This document shows positions 8,455 through 16,177 of a stretch of DNA of 64,000 nt, piece after piece. A model generated the notes under the pieces. That model made no database searches and was not told the DNA's origin. It worked only from the letters and a program-made list of their open reading frames with translations. The stretch comes from Bog-159 sp963709155 (GTDB lineage: Bacteria; Acidobacteriota; Terriglobia; Bryobacterales; Bryobacteraceae). The stretch covers positions 1,798,001-1,862,000 of the forward strand of contig CAVPVD010000007.1 of assembly GCA_963709155.1 (NCBI GenBank), given 5' to 3'. A program made the translations under genes and the position numbers. Each line of letters opens with the position of its first letter. Positions within the stretch are counted from its first letter, which is position 1.

Positions 8455-9666
8455 ATGGCCGAATTCCTTCTCAAATACGCCGACACGCGCGGCGAAATTC
8501 ACCAGCAGGTGGCCAACGCCGGCACGGAAAAGGAACTGCGCGACCGCTACACCCAGCAAGGTTTTCTGATCTACTCGATCAAGTCCAAGGGCGCGCTTGC
8601 CGGCGGCCTGGCCATCGGCTTCAAGAGCAAGAAAAAGCTCAACATCGAGAAGTTCCTGATCTTCAACCAGCAGTTCGTTACCCTGATCCGCGCCGGCCTG
8701 CCTATCCTCAAAGCGCTGGACCTGCTGGCCGACCGGCTCACCGATCCCAAGCTCGGCCCCTACATCAAATCCGTGCGCGACGAAGTCCGCAACGGCACAC
8801 TGCTTTCCGACTCCTTCCGCATGCAAGGCATTTTTCCCAAAATCTACGTAACCACCGTGATGGCCGGCGAAAAAAGCGGCAGCTTGGGCGAAGTCCTGGA
8901 CCGTTTCATTACCTATCAGAAGCTCTCGCTGGCGGTGCGGAAGAAGGTCATGGTTTCGTTGATGTATCCGTCCGTCCTGATCTTCCTGACCTTGTGCCTG
9001 ATGGTGTTCCTGGTCACTTATGTGGTGCCCAACTTCGCGCAACTCTACACCAGCATGCAGGCCCAACTCCCGAAAGTAACGGTCATCCTGATCGCCATCG
9101 GAACCACCGCGCGCAGTTACATTCTGCTGTTCTTCGCCGGCGTCGTCGGGCTGATCTTTCTGTATCGCTACTGGTCGAAAAAGGAATCGGCGCGCACCAA
9201 AATCGATGGCGTCAAGCTGCGCGTTCCGCTGCTCGGCGATATCTGGGTGAAATACCAGGTCGCGCAGTTTTCACGTGTGCTCGCCACCTTGCTCACGGGC
9301 GGTATTCCGCTGGTGCAGGGGCTCGAAACCGCCGCCGATTCCCTGGGCACCCCCCTGCTGCGCAAAGCTTTGGACAAGGCCAGCAAAATGGTGCGCGAAG
9401 GCCAGGCCCTGTCGGCCTCGCTCAAAACCACCGGTATCTTTCCGCCGCTTTCCATCGATATGATTGAAGTAGGAGAATCCACGGGAGCGCTGCCGACCAT
9501 GCTGACCAGCGTGGCCGAATTCTACGAGGAGGATGTGAATACCCGCATGGCTGCCGCCCTATCCCTGATCGAGCCGGCCATCATGATTTTCATGGGATGT
9601 TTTGTAGCATTCGTACTGATCGCGTTGTATCTGCCGATCTTTTCACTGGCGGACACGATTAGGTGA
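8455..9666 (+). CDS. gspF: Type II secretion / type IV pilus inner-membrane platform protein GspF/PilC
   Basis: This 403-residue polytopic protein has two homologous T2SSF domains, about 65-190 (IEKFLIFNQQFVTLIRAGLP) and 265-395 (YQVAQFSRVLATLLTGGIPLVQGLE). Each is followed by a hydrophobic hairpin; three membrane segments are clear near 170, 215 and 375. The repeated phrase VTTVMAGEKSGSLGEVL / MIEVGESTGALPTML is diagnostic. GspF/PilC anchors the cytoplasmic ATPase and drives pseudopilus assembly. It starts one base after lolA and is followed by a 63-bp hairpin repeat before gspE. Confidence 0.93.
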   Translation: MAEFLLKYADTRGEIHQQVANAGTEKELRDRYTQQGFLIYSIKSKGALAGGLAIGFKSKKKLNIEKFLIFNQQFVTLIRAGLPILKALDLLADRLTDPKLGPYIKSVRDEVRNGTLLSDSFRMQGIFPKIYVTTVMAGEKSGSLGEVLDRFITYQKLSLAVRKKVMVSLMYPSVLIFLTLCLMVFLVTYVVPNFAQLYTSMQAQLPKVTVILIAIGTTARSYILLFFAGVVGLIFLYRYWSKKESARTKIDGVKLRVPLLGDIWVKYQVAQFSRVLATLLTGGIPLVQGLETAADSLGTPLLRKALDKASKMVREGQALSASLKTTGIFPPLSIDMIEVGESTGALPTMLTSVAEFYEEDVNTRMAAALSLIEPAIMIFMGCFVAFVLIALYLPIFSLADTIR

Positions 9667-9726
9667 TGGGTCGTAGGTGATAGGTGGTAGGGGCTGCCGG
9701 CAACCCCTCACCCACAACCCATAACC
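9664..9726. repeat. Type-4 (TAGGTTATGGGT-like) intergenic hairpin, copy 1
   Basis: The gspF-gspE gap is almost wholly an imperfect inverted repeat made of related words: TGATGGGTCGTAGGTGATAG on the left, ACCCCTCACCCACAACCC and ATAACC on the right, around a CTGCCGGCA centre. Sister copies are at 11402-11475 and 31383-31456. It overlaps the last bases of gspF and contains no ORF. Confidence 0.8.
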
Positions 9727-9741
9727 GTTCAATGTTTTCTT

Positions 9742-11379
9742 ATGGCGACCGATAAACCCAGACTGATCGACCCCACCGGCGAAACCGTACAGGCGCAAGC
9801 CGTGGCGGCCCGCTATCGCTGCGAGTATGTAGACCTGCGCGAAGGGTCCATCGACCACGATCTCTTCCGGTCCATCCCCGTGGACCTGATGTTCCGCTAC
9901 AACTTTGTGCCCATCCGCGCGCAGAACGGCACCCTCGACATTGCCCTGGCCGATCCGCGCAACCTCAACATGATCGACGAACTGGCGCTGCTGCTCAACA
10001 AGAAGCTGCGCGTCAAGGTCGCCACCCTTTCCCAGATTTCCGACCTGCTCAAGAAGACCGAACAGTCCCAGCGCGTGCTGGAAGAGGTTACCGAGGGCTT
10101 CACGCTGGACGTGGTGGTCGACGAAGAGAACTCCGACGAGACTCTCTCGATCGACAAGCTCACCGCCGTCAACAGCGACATCGCCCCGGTCATCAAGCTG
10201 GTCGATACCACCATCTTCAACGCCCTCGAACGCCGCGCCAGTGACATTCACATCGAATCGCGCGACCAGGAAGTGGCTATCAAGTACCGCATCGACGGTG
10301 TGCTGCACTACGCCATGCCGCCCATCGCCAAAGACTGGCATTCGACCATTCTTTCGCGTATCAAGGTCATGAGCGAGCTGGATATCGCCGAGCGCCGCGT
10401 ACCGCAGGACGGCCGTTTCCGCGTGCGCTACAAGGGCCGGCTGATCGACTTCCGCGTTTCCATCATGCCCACCATCCACGGCGAAGACGCCGTGCTCCGC
10501 GTCCTCGACAAGGAGTCCATGAGCGAGAAATTCGCCAAGCTCTCGCTAGAGGTCGTGGGCTTCTCCGATAGCGACCTGGTCAAGTTCCGGCGCTATATCT
10601 CCGAACCGTACGGCATGGTGCTGGTCACCGGTCCCACCGGCTCCGGGAAGACCACCACGCTCTATGCCGCGCTCAGCGAAATCAAGAACGACGAGGATAA
10701 GATCATCACCATCGAAGATCCCGTCGAATATCAGGTCAAAGGCATCACCCAGATTCCGGTGAACGAAAAGAAGGGGCTGACCTTCGCCCGTGGATTGCGT
10801 TCGATTTTGCGGCATGACCCGGACAAGATCATGGTGGGCGAAATCCGCGACCAGGAGACTGCCCAGATCGCCATCAATTCCGCGCTCACCGGCCACCTCG
10901 TTTTCACCACGGTGCACGCCAACAACGTGCTCGATGTGCTGGGGCGCTTCCTGAACATGGGCGTGGAACCCTACAACTTCGTCTCGGCCCTGAACTGTAT
11001 CCTCGCGCAGCGCCTGGTACGCGTCATCTGCGATTATTGCCGCCGCCCCATGCAGTACGAAAATAGCGAAGCGCGCCGCATCGCGCTGGTCGAATCCGGC
11101 CTGGATCCCGCCGAGTGGGAGCATGTCGAGTTAATGGAAGGCGCCGGCTGCTTTGAATGCGGCGGGACCGGCTATCGCGGCCGCACCGCCATCCACGAAT
11201 TGCTGGATCTCACCGAGAAGATTCGCGAGAAGATCCTGGACAAGCGGCCGACCTCGGAAATCAAGCGCATGGCGCGCGACGAAGGCATGACCTTCCTGCG
11301 CGAATCCGCCGTAGACAAGGTCCGCAAAGGCGTGAGCACCTTGAAAGAGATCAACAAGGTCACGTTTATAGAGGGATGA
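9742..11379 (+). CDS. gspE: Type II secretion / type IV pilus assembly ATPase GspE/PilB
   Basis: A 545-residue hexameric ATPase that powers pseudopilus or pilus extension. The N-terminal T2SSE_N domain (about 15-140) contacts the PilM/GspL partner. The core has an arginine-rich SDIHIE motif, Walker A GPTGSGKTTT (about 297-306), Asp box, Walker B-like HDPDKIMVGEIRD, and the His box (LTGHLVFTTVHANN). Two CxxC pairs, CDYC near 430 and CFEC near 472, form the tetracysteine zinc site typical of GspE and PilB. Length is normal for PilB. It is separated from gspF and pilM by type-4 hairpin repeats, which suggests segmental control of one transcript. Confidence 0.95.
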   Translation: MATDKPRLIDPTGETVQAQAVAARYRCEYVDLREGSIDHDLFRSIPVDLMFRYNFVPIRAQNGTLDIALADPRNLNMIDELALLLNKKLRVKVATLSQISDLLKKTEQSQRVLEEVTEGFTLDVVVDEENSDETLSIDKLTAVNSDIAPVIKLVDTTIFNALERRASDIHIESRDQEVAIKYRIDGVLHYAMPPIAKDWHSTILSRIKVMSELDIAERRVPQDGRFRVRYKGRLIDFRVSIMPTIHGEDAVLRVLDKESMSEKFAKLSLEVVGFSDSDLVKFRRYISEPYGMVLVTGPTGSGKTTTLYAALSEIKNDEDKIITIEDPVEYQVKGITQIPVNEKKGLTFARGLRSILRHDPDKIMVGEIRDQETAQIAINSALTGHLVFTTVHANNVLDVLGRFLNMGVEPYNFVSALNCILAQRLVRVICDYCRRPMQYENSEARRIALVESGLDPAEWEHVELMEGAGCFECGGTGYRGRTAIHELLDLTEKIREKILDKRPTSEIKRMARDEGMTFLRESAVDKVRKGVSTLKEINKVTFIEG

Positions 11380-11401
11380 ATACTCGTTTCACTCGCGGTC
11401 T

Positions 11402-11475
11402 TAGGTTATGGGTGATAGGTGTCAGGCTTCCTGCGTTTACAGCCACCCATAACCCATCACCCACAACCCATAACC
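11402..11475. repeat. Type-4 intergenic hairpin, copy 2
   Basis: This copy fills the gspE-pilM gap. The left arm reads TAGGTTATGGGTGATAGGTG and the right arm carries CACCCATAACCCATCACCC then ACAACCCATAACCC. It ends one base before the pilM ATG, so it takes the place of any Shine-Dalgarno sequence for that gene. The centre (TTCCTGCGTTTAC) differs from copies 1 and 3. Confidence 0.8.
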
Positions 11476-11476
11476 C

Positions 11477-12370
11477 ATGAGACTCCCCACCTCCATCGCC
11501 GCCATCCTGCAGGAGCCGCCGCCCTCCATGGTCTTCGAGCTGTCGGAAGCCGGCATCTCGCTGGCGCGCCTGACCTCCAAAACGGAGCTCGACTTCCGCC
11601 CGCTGCGGCCTGGTGTCCTGGCCATCACGCCGCTCAAAGACAACGTGATCCTACCCGACGAGTTGTCCCTGGCGGTGCGCGAAATGGCTCCGCAAAACGG
11701 AAATCGCAAGCGCCGCGACGTGGCCCTCATCCTGCCGGATTACAGCACCCGGATCGCGGTCCTCGATTTCGATAATTTTCCTTCCGATACCAAGGAACAG
11801 CTTTCCCTGATTCGTTTCCGCATTCGCAAGAGCGTCCCGTTCGACGTCGAATCCGCGGCCATCAGCTACTTCGTGCAGCCCGCGGAAGCCAAGAAATTCG
11901 ACGTCGTGGTAGTGGTGGCGCCGCTCGAAGTCATCTCCAGGTATGAAGCGCCCTTCCGTGCCGCCGGCATGAATCCGGGCCTGGTAACCACATCCTCCCT
12001 GGCCGCGCTGAACCTCGTTGAAGACGGCGGCATCACCGTGGTCGCCAAGATCACCGGGCGGGTGCTGACCGTGATGGTGCTCGAGCATGGCCGCCTGAAA
12101 TTAGTGCGCTGCCTCGAAGTGCATGCTAACGATGTGGCCGAAATCGCCGCCGATCTGTACCCGACCTTTGTGTACATCGAAGACAACATCGGGGCCAAAG
12201 CGGAACGCCTGCTGCTATGCGGCTTTGCGGAGCACATGGAAGCGGCGCGCCAGCAATTTCAGAACGAGCTGGGCGTGGAGGTGCAGCCCGTGCGTTCGCC
12301 TTTGGGTTCGCCCGGCGAAAATAACGCCGGACTACTCGGATATTTGAGGTCGGTGGCCCGTGACAATTAA
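11477..12370 (+). CDS. pilM: PilM-like actin-fold pilus assembly protein
   Basis: A 297-residue cytoplasmic protein of the PilM/GspL-cyto (FtsA-like) fold. Visible features are an initial MVFELSEAGISLARL strand pair, LILPDYSTRIAVLDFDNFP as in PilM, a FRIRKSVPFDVESAA segment, and a C-terminal phosphate-2-like loop (LLLCGFAEHMEAA). PilM binds the tail of PilN and links the inner-membrane PilN/O complex to the ATPase. The gene is slightly shorter than canonical PilM (about 350). No Shine-Dalgarno sequence is apparent because a type-4 repeat abuts the ATG, so translation may depend on coupling or on the RNA structure. Confidence 0.75.
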   Translation: MRLPTSIAAILQEPPPSMVFELSEAGISLARLTSKTELDFRPLRPGVLAITPLKDNVILPDELSLAVREMAPQNGNRKRRDVALILPDYSTRIAVLDFDNFPSDTKEQLSLIRFRIRKSVPFDVESAAISYFVQPAEAKKFDVVVVVAPLEVISRYEAPFRAAGMNPGLVTTSSLAALNLVEDGGITVVAKITGRVLTVMVLEHGRLKLVRCLEVHANDVAEIAADLYPTFVYIEDNIGAKAERLLLCGFAEHMEAARQQFQNELGVEVQPVRSPLGSPGENNAGLLGYLRSVARDN

Positions 12371-12397
12371 CTTAATCGCCGGCCGAATGGTTTTCGC

Positions 12398-12964
12398 ATG
12401 AGAATCCCTATCAATCTCGCCAGCCAGCCCTTCCGCCGGGACCGCGCCGTCCTGGTGGCCTCCGGCGCTTTGGCCGTCCTGCTAGTCGGGCTTTTGGTTT
12501 TCCTGATTTCCCTGAACAGCATGGAAAGCGGGCAGGCCGCCGAAACCCGCAAGGAAATCGCCCGGCTGAACTCGCAAATTCAATCCCTTTCGAGCCAACA
12601 GGCGCGGCAGGATGCCATTCTGCGCAAGCCCGAAAACGCCGAAGTCCTGGAGCGCAGCCTCTTCTTGAACGCGCTGCTCTACCGAAAAGGCATCAGTTGG
12701 ACGCGCATTTTCGCGGACCTCGAGAAGGTGGTGCCCTACAACGTACGGATCATGGCCATCCGCCCATCGGTGGCTGGACCCAATCAGATTTCGCTCGACA
12801 TGACCGTCGGCGCGGATTCGCCCGGGGCCATCATCGATCTGTTAAAGAATCTGGAGAGTTCGCCGAGTTTCGGTGAAGTGTACTCCCACAGTACCCTGCC
12901 GCCCACTCAGACCGACAAACTCTACCGCTGCAGCGTGAGCGTGAATTATGTCCAAAAGCTTTAG
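12398..12964 (+). CDS. pilN: PilN-like pilus/secretion assembly protein
   Basis: This 188-residue bitopic protein starts with RIPINLASQPFRRDR, which matches the PilN cytoplasmic motif (INLxxxPFR) that docks on PilM. One membrane helix follows (about 23-43), then a coiled-coil (about 48-75) and a small periplasmic ferredoxin-like domain. It works with PilO as a heterodimer. It begins 27 bases after pilM and overlaps pilO by 17 bases. Confidence 0.8.
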   Translation: MRIPINLASQPFRRDRAVLVASGALAVLLVGLLVFLISLNSMESGQAAETRKEIARLNSQIQSLSSQQARQDAILRKPENAEVLERSLFLNALLYRKGISWTRIFADLEKVVPYNVRIMAIRPSVAGPNQISLDMTVGADSPGAIIDLLKNLESSPSFGEVYSHSTLPPTQTDKLYRCSVSVNYVQKL

Positions 12965-13568
12965 CGTTTCGCCCACTCTGCTGGCGGGTTCCTCGCGCGT
13001 GAACCTGAAGGACCCGCGCGTGCTCGTGCGCGCGGCGCTGGCCGTGCTGGTAGTGGCCAATATCGCCGCGGCGCTGCTGGTCTTCAAGCCCTGGGGCGGC
13101 TCCGCGGAAGACCTGGCCCGCGAACAGGTCGACCTGCAGCAGCAACTCACCTCCATGCATACCCGCCTGGATCGAACCAAAGCCCTGGTGGCGAAAGCCG
13201 AAAGCGCGCGCAAAGAAGGCGACGGATTTCTGACCGAGTACACCGCCGACCGCCGCACCACTTTTTCGACCATCACCGCGGAGTTGGATCGCGTGGCCAG
13301 CGAGTCCGGCATGCAGCCGCGTCCCGCGTCCTACGAGCTCGATCAGGTGGAGGGCAGCGACACCTTATCCCAACTGAATATCAGCGCCGCCTATGAGGGC
13401 AGTTATATCGGCCTGACCAAATTAGTGAACCTGCTCGACAAGTCACCACACTTTCTGATTATCGAAAGCCTGACCGCATCGCCCCAGCAATCCAACGCCG
13501 GCGACCTGTTGAGCGTCACTATTAAAGTAGACACGTTCGTGCGCGAGCAACAGGGGCATTCGTTATGA
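12948..13568 (+). CDS. pilO: PilO-like pilus/secretion assembly protein
   Basis: A 206-residue protein with one transmembrane helix (about 28-48, VRAALAVLVVANIAAALLVF). A coiled-coil (about 55-95, QVDLQQQLTSMHTRLDRTKALVAK) leads into a periplasmic domain with the PilO-like phrase LTKLVNLLDKSPHFLIIESL. It partners PilN in the alignment subcomplex of type IV pili and related secretion systems. The start overlaps pilN by 17 bases and the end overlaps the next gene by 4, so translation is probably coupled. Confidence 0.75.
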   Translation: MSKSFSVSPTLLAGSSRVNLKDPRVLVRAALAVLVVANIAAALLVFKPWGGSAEDLAREQVDLQQQLTSMHTRLDRTKALVAKAESARKEGDGFLTEYTADRRTTFSTITAELDRVASESGMQPRPASYELDQVEGSDTLSQLNISAAYEGSYIGLTKLVNLLDKSPHFLIIESLTASPQQSNAGDLLSVTIKVDTFVREQQGHSL

Positions 13569-14263
13569 AATTGGCCACGGACCGCAAAAGCCTCGAGAAG
13601 TACGCCTTGGGCGTCCTGTTGCTGGTGGGCGGCTACTTCTTCTATAGCAATGTGCTCTCGGGGCCTTCCAGTTCCGAACCGAGCCGGCCCAGCCGTCCCG
13701 GGCGCACCACCGCGGCGGCTCCCACTTATGCGCAGCCCCTGCCGGCCCCGCGCCGTGCCGCATCTGCGCGGTCGAGCGCCGAATTCCGGCCGTCCCTCAA
13801 GCCCAAGCGGCCGGAAGATCGTGTAGATCCCATGACCATCGATCCGACCCTTCGTCTGGATCTCTTGGCCAAAGTGCAGGCCGTAAACATCGAAGGCGGC
13901 CAGCGCAACCTCTTCCAGGTCGGCGCGGCTCCCTTGCCGCCTGAGCCGAAAGTCACCGTGGCAACCGCGGCAGCCCAGCACGCCGCCGTGATGGGTCCCC
14001 AGCTTCCGCCCCCTCCTCCGCCCAAGCCCACCGAGCCGCCGCCTCCGCCGATCAACCTGAAGTATTACGGCTACTCGAGCGCCAAAGACAATCGCAAGCG
14101 CGCCTTCTTCCTGGATGGCGACGACATCCTGGTGGCGGCCGAGGGGGAGACCGTGAAGAAGCGCTATCGCGTGGTGCGCATCGGCGTAAACTCGGTGGTG
14201 ATGGAGGATACCCAATTCAAGCACGAGCAGACTCTGCCCTTGCAGGAGGAGGCCGCGGGATGA
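13565..14263 (+). CDS. PilP/GspC-like periplasmic linker protein
   Basis: A 232-residue bitopic protein: short N-terminus, membrane helix (about 13-30, YALGVLLLVGGYFFYSNVL), then a Pro/Ala/Ser-rich linker. A proline run (PQLPPPPPPKPTEPPPPP, about 138-160) follows, then a small beta domain (INLKYYGYSS, RKRAFFLDGDDILVAAEG, RYRVVRIGVNSVVMED). The terminal domain has the logic of the homology region of GspC/PilP, which links the inner-membrane complex to the secretin. Sequence alone does not separate GspC from PilP, so no symbol is given. It overlaps neighbours by 4 bases on both sides. Confidence 0.65.
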   Translation: MKLATDRKSLEKYALGVLLLVGGYFFYSNVLSGPSSSEPSRPSRPGRTTAAAPTYAQPLPAPRRAASARSSAEFRPSLKPKRPEDRVDPMTIDPTLRLDLLAKVQAVNIEGGQRNLFQVGAAPLPPEPKVTVATAAAQHAAVMGPQLPPPPPPKPTEPPPPPINLKYYGYSSAKDNRKRAFFLDGDDILVAAEGETVKKRYRVVRIGVNSVVMEDTQFKHEQTLPLQEEAAG

Positions 14264-15792
14264 CGCATAATCCCCGGCGCGGCGAATCCGGGTATGCCAT
14301 GCTGCTGGTCTTCCTGATGGCGGCCATCATCGCCATCGCGCTATATAGCGAGGTGCCGCGCATCGCCTTCGAAGCCCAGCGCTCGAAGGAGCAGTTGCTG
14401 ATCGAACGCGGCGAACAATACAAGCGCGCCATCCAGGTCTTCGTGCGCAAAGTGAATCGCTATCCGGCCACCATTGAAGAACTGGAGAGCCTCAACAACA
14501 CGCGATTTCTGCGCAAGCGCTACATCGACCCCATGACGGGCAAAGACAAGTGGCGCCTGATTCACGTCAATGGCGGCGTGCTTACCGATTCCATCATCCA
14601 GAAGAACAAGCCGGGCCAGGATCCCAACCAGCAGGCCAATACGAATACCTTTATCGGTGAAGGCCCGATCATGGGCGCCAACAACGATCCGAACCAGCAA
14701 CAGATCAATCCGGCATTGCGCCGGCGCCCCAGCGACGACCGGCCGGTGGCGGCTGCCGAGGCGGCCGCGGCGCCCGCGGACCCCGACAACGCCGATAACG
14801 ACAACGCCGACAACAGCGACGAAACGCCCGCGCCGGGCACGCCCGGGGCCGCCACGCTTCCTGGTACCGCCAACCAACAGCAGCCAGGCATGCCCGGACG
14901 ATTTCCGCAGCCAGGCATGCTTCCGGGACAGCCTGGCTTCAACCCCGCTTTGGCCAATCAGCAAGGCATGCCCGGCGGCATGCCGAACCAGCCGAACGGC
15001 GTCGGCGGTTTTGCCGGCAACAATGGCCAGAACACGAACCAGAACTCTGGCCAGGATTCGAGCAGCGGTGTGTATGCGGCGCCTGGCCTCGGGTCGGCGC
15101 CCGCGGCCACCGCCACCCAGCCTGGACAGCCAGGATATCCGAACCAAGCCGGTTATCCAGGCCAGCCCGGCGGTTTCGGCCAACCCGGCGGATTTCCAGG
15201 CCGCCCCGGCATGTTTCCCGGTCAGCAAGGCGGCTTCGGCCAGCCGGGCGGATTTCCCGGCCAGCAAGGCGCGTTTCCAGGGCAACCCCAATCCGCTTTT
15301 CAGAATGGTTTCGGGCAACAGCCGCAAAGCGCCTTCGGACAACAGGGCTCGGGCCAGGCTCCGAGTGCTTTCGGGAACGGCTTCGGCCTCGGCAGCGCCT
15401 CCAATATGCAATCGCCCGGGCAACCCGGTATGGGCGGTACCCAGATGGGCGGCGGCATCGCCGGCGTCGCCAGCGAATCCACTGGACCCGCGATTAAAAT
15501 CTATAACGAGCGCAAGAAGTACAACGAGTGGGAATTCGTCTACGACCAGAGTAAGGATCGCGGTCTCGCCGGTGTGCAGAAAGGCGGCGGCTTACCCGGC
15601 ACACCCGCCGGCCAGATGGGCAGCATGCCGCCAGGTATAAATGCCGGCCAGCAAGGCGCGGGCGGCCCCGGATTTAGCGGACCCGGCGGCGCAGGCGGGG
15701 CGGGAAACGTTTCGACCGGCCTGTTCGGTTCGCCGGCCTTCGGTGGCCAGCCCCAACCTCAACCGCAACAGCCGCAGCAGCCCCAAAACTAA
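14260..15792 (+). CDS. Pseudopilin-like protein with long Gln/Gly/Pro-rich tail
   Basis: A 510-residue protein. The N-terminus RRGESG-YAMLLVFLMAAIIAIAL resembles a prepilin leader with cleavage after Gly and a hydrophobic helix, but the usual Glu at +5 is replaced by Leu, as in GspK-type minor pseudopilins. The next segment (RGEQYKRAIQVFVRKVNRYPATIEELE) looks like the GspG head. From about residue 140 to 400 the protein is low complexity: Ala/Asp-rich, then repeated GQPGGF, FPGQQG and GQPGYP units. A conserved-looking block (AIKIYNERKKYNEWEFVYDQS) reappears near 410-430 before another Gly/Gln-rich end. This layout is unusual for a pseudopilin. It closes the operon; no secretin gene follows. 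Confidence 0.65.
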   Translation: MTHNPRRGESGYAMLLVFLMAAIIAIALYSEVPRIAFEAQRSKEQLLIERGEQYKRAIQVFVRKVNRYPATIEELESLNNTRFLRKRYIDPMTGKDKWRLIHVNGGVLTDSIIQKNKPGQDPNQQANTNTFIGEGPIMGANNDPNQQQINPALRRRPSDDRPVAAAEAAAAPADPDNADNDNADNSDETPAPGTPGAATLPGTANQQQPGMPGRFPQPGMLPGQPGFNPALANQQGMPGGMPNQPNGVGGFAGNNGQNTNQNSGQDSSSGVYAAPGLGSAPAATATQPGQPGYPNQAGYPGQPGGFGQPGGFPGRPGMFPGQQGGFGQPGGFPGQQGAFPGQPQSAFQNGFGQQPQSAFGQQGSGQAPSAFGNGFGLGSASNMQSPGQPGMGGTQMGGGIAGVASESTGPAIKIYNERKKYNEWEFVYDQSKDRGLAGVQKGGGLPGTPAGQMGSMPPGINAGQQGAGGPGFSGPGGAGGAGNVSTGLFGSPAFGGQPQPQPQQPQQPQN

Positions 15793-15805
15793 GGCCGCGG
15801 ACTGC

Positions 15806-16174
15806 TCACTTCTCTACGGGCAAACCGGCTTGCTGCCAGGCCTTCCATCCGCCGTCGAGCGAGATGGCGTCCGTATAGCCCATCTTTCGCAGGTTATCGG
15901 CGGCCAGCGCGGAACGGTAGCCGCCGCCGCAATAGAGCACCATCCGGCTGCTCTTATCCGGCACCCGCGCCTCGATGTCGCGCTCGATAATCCCCTTGCC
16001 CAGGTGCACCGCGCCGGCCGCGCGCCCGGCGGCCCATTCGTTGTCCTCGCGCACGTCCACCAGCAGGTGTGGTTCGCCCGCAGCCAGCATCTTGCGATAG
16101 CCCTCGATATCGATCTGCTGCACGCGCGACTTCGCGTCGTTGACGATCGCCAGGAATCCTTCGCTGTGCACCAT
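15806..16174 (-). CDS. Rhodanese-domain protein
   Basis: A 122-residue single-domain rhodanese. Visible are LLVDVREDNEWAAGRAAGAVHLGKG, the active-site loop VLYCGGGYRS with the persulfide-forming Cys, and a C-terminal LDGGWKAWQQAGLP motif. It probably acts in cytosolic sulfur-group transfer; the acceptor is unknown. The N-terminal helix (AIVNDAKSRVQQI) is typical of stand-alone GlpE-like proteins in this group. It starts 3 bases after murA and is the last gene of the minus-strand cell-wall operon. Confidence 0.9.
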   Translation of the reverse strand: MVHSEGFLAIVNDAKSRVQQIDIEGYRKMLAAGEPHLLVDVREDNEWAAGRAAGAVHLGKGIIERDIEARVPDKSSRMVLYCGGGYRSALAADNLRKMGYTDAISLDGGWKAWQQAGLPVEK

Positions 16175-16177
16175 AGC

